From positions 657 through 36,796 of the forward strand of contig DDJC01000092.1 of assembly GCA_002339015.1 (NCBI GenBank): a stretch of DNA of 36,140 nucleotides, given 5' to 3'. The stretch's first letter is position 1; every line of letters starts with the position of its first letter. A program made the translations under genes and the position numbers. Below the pieces are notes generated by a model. The model was not told the origin of the DNA. It saw nothing but the letters and a program-made list of their open reading frames with translations, and searched no databases. The DNA is from Burkholderiales bacterium UBA1834 (GTDB taxonomy: Bacteria; Pseudomonadota; Gammaproteobacteria; Burkholderiales; Burkholderiaceae_C). Of this stretch, positions 23,668 to 34,000 are shown in pieces.

Positions 23668-26600
23668 TTAGAACTTGCCCAGCATGTTGAGGAACCAGCC
23701 GCGGCTGCGGTAGCTGAGGTCGGTGAGGTTGTCGGAGAAGTCCGTGAAGTTGTGGCCCAGGCCCACCTTCAGGTTCTCGTTGACGTGGTAGTAGGCGGCG
23801 GTCAGGAAGCCGCTCTTGCGGTCGTCCAGCTCGCGGGCCTCAAGGCTGCGCACTTCCAGCAGCCAGTCCCAGTGGCGCACCACCTTCCAGTCCACGCGGG
23901 CCACGGCCAGCGTGGCGGTGCTGCGGAACCAGGGCGCGCTGTCGTCGCGGGCCGCGCGCAACTCGCCCGTGCGCCAGGCCAGCTTGCCGCCCACCGTCCA
24001 GCGCGGCGTCAGGTCATAGGTGGCGTCCACCGCCAGCACGCGGCTGCGCTGCTGGTAGTCGATGCCTTCGGTGACCACGGCCACCTGCGTCACGTCCGTG
24101 GCCACCACCTGTCCGGGCGAGGACAGATCATGCAGCCAGGTGGCCTTGAACAGCAGGTTGAGCTTGTCATTGAGCACCGGGCGCAGGGCGTAGCCCACCA
24201 TGGCTTCGGTGTAGCTGGCGGCATACCAGCCTCCGGCGCTGCTGTCGCTGTCGGCCAAGTTGAGCTTGCCCAGCCAGCGGCCATCGCTGCCCTGCTTCAC
24301 GCTCAGCGCGTTCTTGAGCAGCCAGCTGCGGCGCGACTCGGTGGCCGAGCGGTCCCAGCGGTATTCGGCACCACCGCTGTAGCGCACATCCGCGTCGGCA
24401 TAGCCAGCGGTGAAGGCCACGGCCTCGCGCCGGAGCGCCTGCACGGTCTCGGATTCGACGCGGCCGTTCTCGAACGAGGCGCCCCAGGTCCAGTGCGTGT
24501 CGGGCGCGTACTGCACACCGTAGGCATGGGTGAGGCCGGCCTGCAGGCCGGTGGTGTGGCGGTGCTCGGTATAGACGTCCAGCCCATCGGCCACGCGCGA
24601 TTTCAGGCCCGACACCAGCGAGCCGCCACGGCCCAGGGTGTTTTCGTCGGTGCGGCCGGTGTCCAGCGCATAGGTCATGTAGACGCTGGAGCGATCGTCG
24701 TACTGGTAGTCGACACCGGCCTTGCCGGCCGCCCCGCCATCGCCGCCCGACACCTCGGCGCGCAGGCCCAGCTTGTCGGTGGCGCGCCAGCGGGCGCCCA
24801 CGCCCAGGCGGTCGTTGTCCTGGCGCGTGCCGCTGCGGCCCACGGTGTCCTGCACGAACACGTAGCTGCCCCAGCCGGCCTGGCTGTCGAAATCGAGCTG
24901 CGCGCTGAGATCGGTGCGCTCGCCTTCGACGTTGCTCAGCACGGGCGCCAGCGGGTTGCTGATCAGGGCGTCGGTCTGCTTGTCGTCGTGGCGCGCGCCG
25001 AGCGACAGCGTCCAGCGCGGCGCGAGCTTGACGGCGATCTGGGCCTCGGCGGCCTGGGTGTCCACGCCGCCGTCTTCATTGCGCTGGTCGGCCTTCAGGC
25101 GCAGCTCGGTGCGCTCGCCCAGCGGCGTGGTGGCGCTCACGCCGGCCTGGCGCGAGGCGCGCGCGGCCAGTTGCCCGGGCGCGGAGTAGCCGGCGTCGCG
25201 CTGCTGGGCGTAGGCGGCCAGGCGACCGTTGTCGGCCAGGCCCGCCTCCTTCAGGTCCAGCTGGCCTTCGATGCGCCAGGCGCCCGCGTCCACCTGGCCC
25301 TGGTCGGGCAGTGGGTTGTTGCGCGTGAAGTTGAAACCGCCATCGAGCGATTCGAGCTGGCCGGTGCCCGGGCCGCTGCTGCGGGCGGCCTCGGCCTTGA
25401 GGTAAGTGTTCTCGCTGCGGCGCAGCGTCACGTCGACGCCGGTGAGGTGCTGGTCACCGCCGGTCTGCTGCTGTTGCGAGGTGGTCAGGCCCAGGCGCAG
25501 GCTGTCCGTGGCCCACCAGGCCACACGGCCGCCCGTGGCCAGGCTGTCGAAGTCGCCGGCCAGCGGGGTGTACTCGTAATCGACGACCAGGTAAACCGGG
25601 TGGCCGGCCAGGCCGCCCGTGCGCACGATGCTGCTGTCATCGGACACGCCGGACAGCGGTGTGCTCAGCAGCACGCGGCCTTGCAGCGCGTCGACCTCGT
25701 AGTCGGACGAGGGCACGAGCTGGCGGCGCGAGAGCACAAGGCCCGAATCGCGGTCGCGCACCTCGACGAAAACCTTCTCGGCGCCGCGCGTGATGTCCTG
25801 ATGGCGCAGGTAGTAGAGCGAGCCGCCCGTGCCGCGGAAGTCCTCGCGCGCGGCGAGGGTGCCGGGCTGCGCGGCGAACACGTCCAGCCGCAGGCGGGCA
25901 TCGCCGAAGGGGGTGCTGTCATCGCCCACGTAGCGGCCGTGCAGGCCATACAGGCCCCGGCTGACCTGCGCCAGCGCCGTGCCGTCCAGCGTGAGCTTGT
26001 AGTCGCCCCACAGCAGGTGCGAGCGGCCGTCGTCGATGCGCAGGTAGAGGCTGCCCTGGGTGGGCGCGTCCTCGATGGCGGTGGAATCGTCGCCGAAGGT
26101 GGCCCACGAATCCACCGGGTCGATGCGACGCAGCAGCGAGGTGGGGTCCTTGCGGTCGAGGCGGCGCAGCAGATCGTCCAGCGGCTGCTCCTGCGTGTCC
26201 AGGCTGCCGGTAATGGTCCAGCGGTCGGTGAGCTGGCCCTTGCCGTAGAAGGCGATGCGGCCTTCGCTCCAGGTGTCGCCGTTGTAGCGGTTCTTGTCCT
26301 CGGTGAGCAGCGCGGCCGGGCCGCTGACCTGGTTGTGGCCCACGGTGAGGTCGGCCTGGCCGACGAAGAAGGCGTCGCGGCGCGGGATCTCGAAGTCACG
26401 GCGGTGCACTTGCGCCCGGCCATCCGGCTCGATCACGGCGATCTCGCCGGTGTGGACCTGGCGCGGCACCAGCTGCTGCACGACGAAGCGGCCCTGCGCA
26501 TCCACCGGCACGGGCAGGCCCAAGGCCCGCACGCGCTGCGTGGCCGCGATGCCCTGGCCGCTGGCCGTGACCGTGCCGCCCTGCAGCGGGATGTTGACGA

Positions 26601-28056
26601 TGGACAGGCGCGATTCTCCCAGCGCGCGGCGCAATTCCTGTTCGGCATCGGGCGCCGGCAGGGCGGCGGGGCGCGGGGCGGGGTCGGCCACGGTGAGGGT
26701 GAAATCGGCGGTCTCGTCGAAACGACCCTGGGCGTCGGTCACGCGGATGCGCCAGTACAGGCGAGAGCCCTGTGCCCGCTTGTCCGCGATGTCCCTGGGC
26801 ACGGTCCATTGCGCGCGCAGGTCGGCGTCCAGCGGCACCACGGCCAGCAGTTGCGGCTGCATGGCCTCGTTGGCCGTGAACAGGCGCAACTCGGCCCGCT
26901 GGAAGAACAGGCGGTAGTTGCTGTCGGCCGCGAAACGCACGGTCTGCCCGGCGGACACGGTGGTGGGCCAGGCCGCGCCGTTGAGGCGGCGCGGCTGGGA
27001 CAGGCCGTCGTACTGCAGGCGCAGTTGGTGGCGCTCGAGCAGCACGTCGGTGCAACGCTGGCGGTCGGCGCTGGTGTCGGCCACGGCGCCGGGGGTGCCG
27101 GCGGCAGCCGTGTCGCTGGCGGGCTGGCGTCCATCCACGGTCAGGCGCCAGGGCTGGCCATCGTCGGCGGCCATGGGCATCAAGGCATCGCACACGCCGG
27201 GGTCGGAGGCCGGCCTGGCGGGCGGCGTCGGTGGCACGGCGGGGGCTGCATCACGCCAGTACACGCGCACCTCCACGCGCCGGTTGGCCGGCCAGTTGGC
27301 GCGGTCCGCGGCCGGTGCGGCCAGTGGCTCGTCCGGGCCTTTGGAGTCGATCGAGAAAGCGGATGCATTCAGCCCCAGGCGCTCGCCGAGGTACGCCGCC
27401 ACCTGGTGCGCTCGGGCCAGCCCGAGGGCCTGGTTGTCGGGGAAGCGCGGTCGCAGGGCCGGGCTGATGCGTTGCGCATCCGTGTGGCCGACGATCTCGA
27501 AGCGCAGGCCCGGCTGGCCCTTGACCTGCGCCACGATCGCGTCCAGCCGCGCGCGGTCCTGCGGCTTGAGCAGGTCTTCGCCGGAGTCGAAGCGCGGCAC
27601 GTGACGGTCTTCGTGCTGGCGGAGGCTGGGCACGGTGGACGCGCCGGTGGCTTGCGGCGCCGAGGATGTCAAGGGCGCAGATGGCGTGGATGGGGCAAAA
27701 GGGGCCGTCGCGAGCCGGTCGTCGCCCAGCAGCACCGTCAGCCGGGGCAGCTCACGCTCGCTCGATTCGGGCAGGCGCTGCGTGCCGGTGATCTCCACGG
27801 CGCGGCGGTCTTCGGCGCAATGGTCGATCAGGCGGCCGCGGTCGCGCGCGCAGTCGGTGGTGTCGGCACGCGTGGCGCGCGTGTCCCGCGTGTCGCGCGC
27901 AGGCGTGTCCTGGGCCAGGGCGCTGCCGGCCGACAGACAGGCCAGGACCACCGCGCGGGCAACCAGGGTGCGGGAAGGACGAAGGGGCTTCATGCTCATG
28001 CTCGGGCGCGTTGTCTGGGTCGTGGAAGGCGAAGGCGGGTGGGTGGCGGCATTCAT
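23668..28056 (-). CDS. Giant OmpA-domain plus outer-membrane beta-barrel protein
   Basis: A 1462-aa exported protein. A signal peptide ends about residue 48 (SAGSALA|QD), followed by a Thr/Arg/Asp-rich stretch and an OmpA-like peptidoglycan-binding domain at about 155-267 (FEIVGHTDAQ at 187-196; NRRVEVRVYW at 258-267). Pro/Ala-rich linker and beta-sandwich-like segments follow (to about 600), including LYYLRHQDITRGAEKVFVEV and SDYEVDALQGRVLLSTPLSG. From about residue 850 the sequence is alternating strands of a large beta-barrel, ending LNMLGKF with the terminal Phe typical of outer-membrane proteins. Its ATG overlaps the stop of the upstream 2036-aa repeat protein as ATGA; an internal ATG at 27997-27999 (MSMKPLRPS) immediately before the signal peptide is the alternative. 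It probably anchors or exports the partner repeat protein. No enzymatic motif seen. Confidence 0.85.
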   Translation of the reverse strand: MNAATHPPSPSTTQTTRPSMSMKPLRPSRTLVARAVVLACLSAGSALAQDTPARDTRDTRATRADTTDCARDRGRLIDHCAEDRRAVEITGTQRLPESSERELPRLTVLLGDDRLATAPFAPSTPSAPLTSSAPQATGASTVPSLRQHEDRHVPRFDSGEDLLKPQDRARLDAIVAQVKGQPGLRFEIVGHTDAQRISPALRPRFPDNQALGLARAHQVAAYLGERLGLNASAFSIDSKGPDEPLAAPAADRANWPANRRVEVRVYWRDAAPAVPPTPPARPASDPGVCDALMPMAADDGQPWRLTVDGRQPASDTAAAGTPGAVADTSADRQRCTDVLLERHQLRLQYDGLSQPRRLNGAAWPTTVSAGQTVRFAADSNYRLFFQRAELRLFTANEAMQPQLLAVVPLDADLRAQWTVPRDIADKRAQGSRLYWRIRVTDAQGRFDETADFTLTVADPAPRPAALPAPDAEQELRRALGESRLSIVNIPLQGGTVTASGQGIAATQRVRALGLPVPVDAQGRFVVQQLVPRQVHTGEIAVIEPDGRAQVHRRDFEIPRRDAFFVGQADLTVGHNQVSGPAALLTEDKNRYNGDTWSEGRIAFYGKGQLTDRWTITGSLDTQEQPLDDLLRRLDRKDPTSLLRRIDPVDSWATFGDDSTAIEDAPTQGSLYLRIDDGRSHLLWGDYKLTLDGTALAQVSRGLYGLHGRYVGDDSTPFGDARLRLDVFAAQPGTLAAREDFRGTGGSLYYLRHQDITRGAEKVFVEVRDRDSGLVLSRRQLVPSSDYEVDALQGRVLLSTPLSGVSDDSSIVRTGGLAGHPVYLVVDYEYTPLAGDFDSLATGGRVAWWATDSLRLGLTTSQQQQTGGDQHLTGVDVTLRRSENTYLKAEAARSSGPGTGQLESLDGGFNFTRNNPLPDQGQVDAGAWRIEGQLDLKEAGLADNGRLAAYAQQRDAGYSAPGQLAARASRQAGVSATTPLGERTELRLKADQRNEDGGVDTQAAEAQIAVKLAPRWTLSLGARHDDKQTDALISNPLAPVLSNVEGERTDLSAQLDFDSQAGWGSYVFVQDTVGRSGTRQDNDRLGVGARWRATDKLGLRAEVSGGDGGAAGKAGVDYQYDDRSSVYMTYALDTGRTDENTLGRGGSLVSGLKSRVADGLDVYTEHRHTTGLQAGLTHAYGVQYAPDTHWTWGASFENGRVESETVQALRREAVAFTAGYADADVRYSGGAEYRWDRSATESRRSWLLKNALSVKQGSDGRWLGKLNLADSDSSAGGWYAASYTEAMVGYALRPVLNDKLNLLFKATWLHDLSSPGQVVATDVTQVAVVTEGIDYQQRSRVLAVDATYDLTPRWTVGGKLAWRTGELRAARDDSAPWFRSTATLAVARVDWKVVRHWDWLLEVRSLEARELDDRKSGFLTAAYYHVNENLKVGLGHNFTDFSDNLTDLSYRSRGWFLNMLGKF

Positions 28057-31000
28057 GGGGCCGCCGGAGCCGTGTGCAGCTCCTCCTCGATGTCCAGGTT
28101 GAACAAGGCCTGCTGGCGTGTCTGGCCCAGGGCCTGCCAGCGGCGCAGCACCTCGGCCTTGAGCGCCTGCAGGCGCCGCTCGGCCAGGGCCGTGTCCTCG
28201 TCCACGGCGCGCTGGTAGGCCAGCCTCAGGACCGAGGGGCGCTCGGCCAACTCGCGCAAGGCCTCGTCCAGGCGCTGGTCGAAACCAGGCTGCAGCGCAG
28301 GTTGTCCGGCCTGGAAGGCCGCATCGCGCAACGCCAGCCGCACCACCCGGTGCACCGTCGTGCCGAAGTTCACCTTCACCAGCTTGCCGCGCGTCATGCG
28401 CTCGCTGGCCGGGTTGTCCGTGGTCACGCGGTAGCCCGAAGGCAAGGTGCGCTCGTCAAGCTTGAGCACGAAGTTGCTGCCCGTGCCCTCCTTGGGCACC
28501 ATCGCGCAGGCGATGTGGTAGCGCCCTTGCGCATCGGTGCTGACCAGCAGGCCGTTGACCGTGGCCAGGCGCACGTTGGGAATGCCCGGCTCGCCCTCGT
28601 CCTGGTAGCCATTGGCGTTGCGGTCGTCGTAGACCTTGCCGATCACGTCGGTGCAATCGAACAGGGCATCGGGCACCACGCGCACGGTGGCCGAGGCCAC
28701 GTTCGACAGGCGCTCGCCGCCCAGGCCCTGCTCGGCCTGCACCACGTTGACGTAGTCGCCCTCGCCCACGCCGGTACCCACGCCCAGCACCATCGCCAGA
28801 CGCAGCGTCTGGTTGGGCGCGAAGGCCTGGGCCGGCACGGTCAGGCGGCGGCCCTGCAAGGTGGGCGTGGCCTTGAGCACGGGGCCTGATGGCAGGGCCT
28901 GCACGGTCAGCGAGCCCTGCACATACTTGAAGCCCGGCGGCAGCGTGTCGACCACATCGATGCCCGACAGCGCCAGCGCGCGGGTGTTGGTGGCGGTGAT
29001 CACGTAGGGCACCAGATCGCCTTTGCGCACCGTCAGCTTCGAGGTGGTCTTGCGCAACTCGATGGCGTTGGCGCCGCCCGCCGGATCCAGCGGGATGTGG
29101 TTGTTGACCACGTTCTGCGCCGCAGCCCCCGGGAAGCTGAAGTCCATGAAGTAGGGCAGCAGGTTGCCCGCCACCGGCTGCGCGGCAGGGCTGACCAGGC
29201 ACGGGTCGCCGGCCATGGGATCGACCGTGCCCGACGGCGCGGTACAGGTCTGCATGTCCAGCGGTCCGGTCGCGGCGGGGTAGGTGGTCGACAGGCCATA
29301 CCCGGCAGGCGGCAGCACCGTCAGTCGGTAGGCGCCGGCCGGTGCACCGGGCAGCAGGAAGAACTGATAGAAGCCATCGGTGCCGGTGGTCACGGAGGCG
29401 CCGCCGGCCAGCAGGTGCTGCGCGGCATCGAAGCCGGCGGGGCCGGACAGCGTCACGGTGGCGCCGGGCACGGGCTGGGCGCTCAGGCTGTCATAGACCA
29501 CACCGCTTGGGTCGAGGGGCAGGTCCTGGTTGACGATGGCCACGCCCGCACCGACCGTCACGGGGATCAGCGCGCGCGTTGCCATGCCCGGCAGCGTCGG
29601 GTGGGGGCCGCCCGAGGCGTTCTGCACGGGGTCGGTGGGCCAGGCGCCGCCGACCGTCTGGCCGGTGGGTGAGCGGAAACGCACCTGGTAGTCGCCCGGC
29701 ACCAGCTGGTCGAAACGGTAGCTGCCATCGGCCGCGCTGGTCGTGGTGGCCAGCACACTCAGCTCGCTCAGGGCACAGGTGTTGGCGCCGTTGGGGCAGC
29801 CCATCAGTTCCACCGTCCATCCACCCACCTGCGCTTCATCGCCCGAGCGTGCGCGGTCATGGTCGCGGTCACGCCAGATGCGGCCCGACAGCGACGATGG
29901 CGATTGCGTCTGCTCGTAGAAGTCATAGCCCGTGGCCTGCATGCCCGGGGCCGTCAGGGGCACGCGCAACTGGTTGGCCGCCGGGCTGTTGCCGCCGACG
30001 GAACCAGGGGTCTGCCCGCCATGGGTGTAGCCGGCCGGCTGGGTTTCGGTGATCAGGTAGCCGCTGGCATCGGCCGCTGGCAAGTCGGTGAAGCGGTAGC
30101 TGCCATCGGGCGCCGTCTGCGTGGTGCGGCTCACGGCGCGGCCACTGGCATCCGTGCCGGTGAGCGTGATCGTCACGCCGCCCAGGGGCAGGTCACCCGG
30201 CTCGCGCGTGCCATTGTTGTTCGCGTCGTTGAAGACCTTGCCCGCCACGCTGGCCCCCACTTCGCCGAAGTCGAAGCCATCGCCGTTGGTGCCGGTGCCG
30301 GTGGCGTAGACGATACCCGTGATGACATCGTTGCCCGCGGTGCCCGTGGGCGCGCCATTGACCTGGCCCGCACGGTCGAGCCCGTCGACATAGGCAGCCG
30401 GGTGGCTCTCCGTGATGGTGTACCCCGTGGCATTGGACGGCGGCAGGCCAGGGAAAACATAGCGCCCGTCGGCATCGGTGGTGGCCGTGCGGCTGACGGC
30501 GCTGCCGTCCTGCGCGGTGCCCGTCAACGTCAGCAGCACGCCTTCGATGCCACGCTCGCCGGTGTCGTGCTGGCCATTGCCATTGCTGTCCACGTACACG
30601 CGACCCGCCAGCAGCGCCGTCTGCACGGTGATGCTGCCGCTGTTGAAGTTGTTGCCCGCGGCCGGATCGGGGCCGCCATTGGTGTCGCCCGAGCCAGTGG
30701 TCACGATGCTGGCGGTGTTGCTCACCACCGTGCCGTCGGCCGGCGTGCCGCTGAAGCGCACGGGCACACGCAGGGTGACCGTGCCGTTGGCCGGCATGCT
30801 GACGATGGCACAGCCCACGCTGCTGCCACCGGCCACACCGCTGCAGGTGGGCGCCGCGGGCACGAAGGTGCCGCTCGTGACGGTCAGCACGGGTGGCCCG
30901 GCCAGCACCATGCCCGCAGGCAGGGTGTCGGCCACGGCGACCTGCTCGGCCGCCTGCGGGCCGTTGTTGCGCAGGTCCACCAGCCAGTCGAAGACCGCGT

Positions 31001-34000
31001 TGTAGGGCACCTGCGTGATCGCCGTGGCCGTGCCGGCCTGCACCGCGCGCTTGGCCACCACCTGCACGTCCGCCTTCAGGCGGAAGGTGGTGGGTTCGGT
31101 GGCCGTGTTGTTGGCTTGCGGGTCCAGCGCGTTGAGCGCCGCATTGGCGAAGGCCACCGTGGCCACGTTGTCGAACGTGCCCTTGGCCTGGCCACGCAGC
31201 GTCACGCGCACCTGCACCGACGAGCCTTCACCCGTGGCGCCCGAGCCCTGGCCGCCCAGCTGCGCGATCGTGCACACGATGTTGCCGCCGGCCACACCCG
31301 GCGTCACGCCCGTGGTGTCGCACACCACGCCACTGGGCAGCGGCGACACGACGCCGACGAAGGTGGGCGCACCGGCCCCCGCAGGCAGGCTGTCCGTGAG
31401 CACCAGGTTCTCGGCGGTGGAGGCGCGGTTGTTGGTGACGGTCAGCGTGTAGGTGACGTCGTCGCCGACGTCCACCGGGTCGACATCGTCCACCTTGTTG
31501 ATGATCAGGTCGTAGCTGGGCGGTGCCACGGTGGTGGGCTGCGTCGCAGCGTTGTTGGCGGCGCCGCCCGCCACCTCGGGCGTGTCGGTCGCGATGACGA
31601 CATCGTTGGTGATGCTGCCCGTGCCGCCACCGGCCACGCTGGTGGCCACCAGCGGGCGCACCCGCACGGTGATGGTCTGCTGCGCGCCCCGGTCGATCTG
31701 CGCCCAGGCGCACACCAGCGTGCGGTTGCCGCCCGTGGTGACGCTGCCGGCGCCCGGCATGGTGCTGCAGCTGCCGCCACCGGAAGGCGTGGCGGACAGG
31801 AAGACCACGTCCAGCGGCAGCGTGTCGGTCACCACCACGTTGAAGGCCCGGCTGGCACTGGTGGCCGCCACGTTGCGCGCCGTGATCGTGTAGGTCAGCA
31901 GCTGGCCGGCAGCCACGGGATCCGGATTGTCCGTCTTGCTCACCGCCACGTCGGTGCGGGCCTCGAAATAGGCCAGGGCCGGCGTGTTGCTGTTGGCGTT
32001 GTTGTTCAACAGGTCCGGGTCGCCCTGGTTCTGTGCCAGCGCGAAGGCCGTGTTGCTCACCTGGAAGGCATCGGAGACGCTGCTGCCGTTGCCGAAGTGG
32101 CGCACGCTCACCTGCACGCGCGGGCAGTCGACGCCGGCCGTGCACACGGGCAGGGACGTGATCGTGCAGCCGCTGAGCGACACGTTGCTGCCCGAGGGCG
32201 ACAGTGCGCAACTGCCCCAGGTGGCGCTGCCCGCCACGGTGCCCACGCTGTAGTCGGCCCCACTGGCGTTGAACACGTTGTTGAACACATCGGTCACGGC
32301 CACGTCGGTGGCGGTGGACGGGCCGGCGTTGACGACCTCGATCTCCCAGGTCACGGCCGCGCCGGCCTGCTGGCGGTTGCCCGGGGCATTGCCGACACCC
32401 AGCACGCGCTTGAGCGTGGAGACGTCCGCCTGGTCGGCGCCCAGCTGCGGCTCGATGCCGACCGAGGCGCAGTTGTTGGGGGCCACCTCGTCGGGCGGGC
32501 CGCCGGCGCTGGCCACGCACACGCTGTTGGTCAGGGTGCTGCCCGTCGCCGTGGCCTGCGCATTGATCACGACGCTGGGAGTGCTGGCGTTGAGCGCCAC
32601 GGCCACGCCGCTGCTGGTGCAGACGATGGTGACCGGGCCGGCCTGCGGAAACGAGGTCCCGCCCGACGACGTGCACGCGAAGCCGGTGGGCGGCGTGATG
32701 CCGTTGACGCGCAGCCCCGCCGGCACCGTGTCGGTCAGCGTGAGCACGCCCGACGCCGGGAAGGCCGAGGGGCCCAGGTTGGTCGTGGAGACGCTGTAGT
32801 TGAAGGCCTGTCCCACCGGCACCGCGCTCTGGGGCCAGCTCTTGGATTTGTTGGCGCGCAGGTCCGAGCGCGGATCGATCACGGTGGTGGCCACGGTGCC
32901 ATTGGCGCTGGCCACGCCGGGCGCGCTCACGCTGGCCGTGTTGTTCACGCCCACACCGGCCGTCAGGGCCTGCACGGGGACCGTGATGGTGCCCAGGCCC
33001 TGGTTGTAGCCCGCACTGGCCGTGCCGCTGCGCGAGCAGGTGATGGTGGGGCCCGCGGCCGGGCACACGCTGGAGGCGGTGCAGGTCCAGGCGCCACTGC
33101 TGAAACTGGCCGGTGCGCGCTGGCAGAAGTTGGCCGGCATGGCATCGCTCACCTGCACGCCTGCGGGGTAGTCACCGCTGTAGCGCGGGTCGAGCAGGAA
33201 GTCGAAGGCCTGGCCAGTCTCCACCGGGTCGGCCACCGACTTGGTCTTGCCGATCGACAGGCTGCTGCCGGCCGACACCACGGTGTTGAGCGTGGCCACG
33301 TTGTTGCCCGGCACCCCGTCGCCCACGCCACCACCGGCGGCGATGTCCGCCGTGTGGGCCAGGGTCGAGCCACTGCCCGCGCCGATCACGGCGTTGACCG
33401 TGATGGTGCGGCTCGCGCCCACGGCCAGGGCGCCGCCGGTGCACGTGAGCTGGCTGCCCGCCAGGCTGCAGCCGGCCGGTAAAGAAGGGATGCCCAGGCT
33501 GGGCGGCACGTTGTAGGTCAGCGTGGAAGCGGGCGAGGCATCGGGGCCGTCGTTGGTGACGGTGAACACCCAGGCCTGCGCGCTGCCGGCCGGTGCGCTG
33601 GCGGGGCCTGTGATGCCCACGCGCAGGTCCGCACCGTTGTTGACCGTGGTGGTCTGCGATTGCGGCGTGCCCGACGGCAAGGGCGTGGCACTGACGGTCA
33701 GGCTGCCCTGCACGGTCGAGCGCACACGCAACGGCAGTTCGAGCACGGCGTTGCTGGCCAGGTTCAGGTCGCTGCAGGTGATCGTGCCTGGGCCAGTCTG
33801 GCCCACCGACATGCCCGTGCAGTTGACGCCCGAAGGCAAGGTGCCCGCGCCAGCGTAGGCACCATTGGCCGGCACCGCGAACGACATCGAAGCGTTGCCG
33901 ACCGGTGCGCCGCCGGAGTCGGCCACACGCACCGTGTAGGTCACCTCACCGCCGGCCGCGACCGGATCGGGCGTGTCTGACAGGCCCGAGATGATCAGGG

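Noticed and set aside
24921..24945. A stretch inside the barrel gene resembling the dispersed CTGAGC-GTCGAAGG type short repeat, translated as LSNVEG
   Set aside because: Only one imperfect copy was seen in the window, it is in frame, and it sits in a loop of the barrel; there is no sign of an active repeat element, though a genome-wide count would settle it.
23752..28218. A 1488-codon open frame on the plus strand opposite the giant barrel gene
   Set aside because: Its translation is low in complexity (Ala, Val, Gly, His, Gln, Arg) with no recognisable domain; long antisense frames are expected opposite high-GC genes. The minus-strand protein has a signal peptide, an OmpA domain and a terminal Phe.
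29859..33482. A 1207-codon open frame on the plus strand opposite the DUF11 repeat gene
   Set aside because: It mirrors the repeat structure of the real gene and shows Arg/Ala/His-rich composition without domains or a ribosome site.
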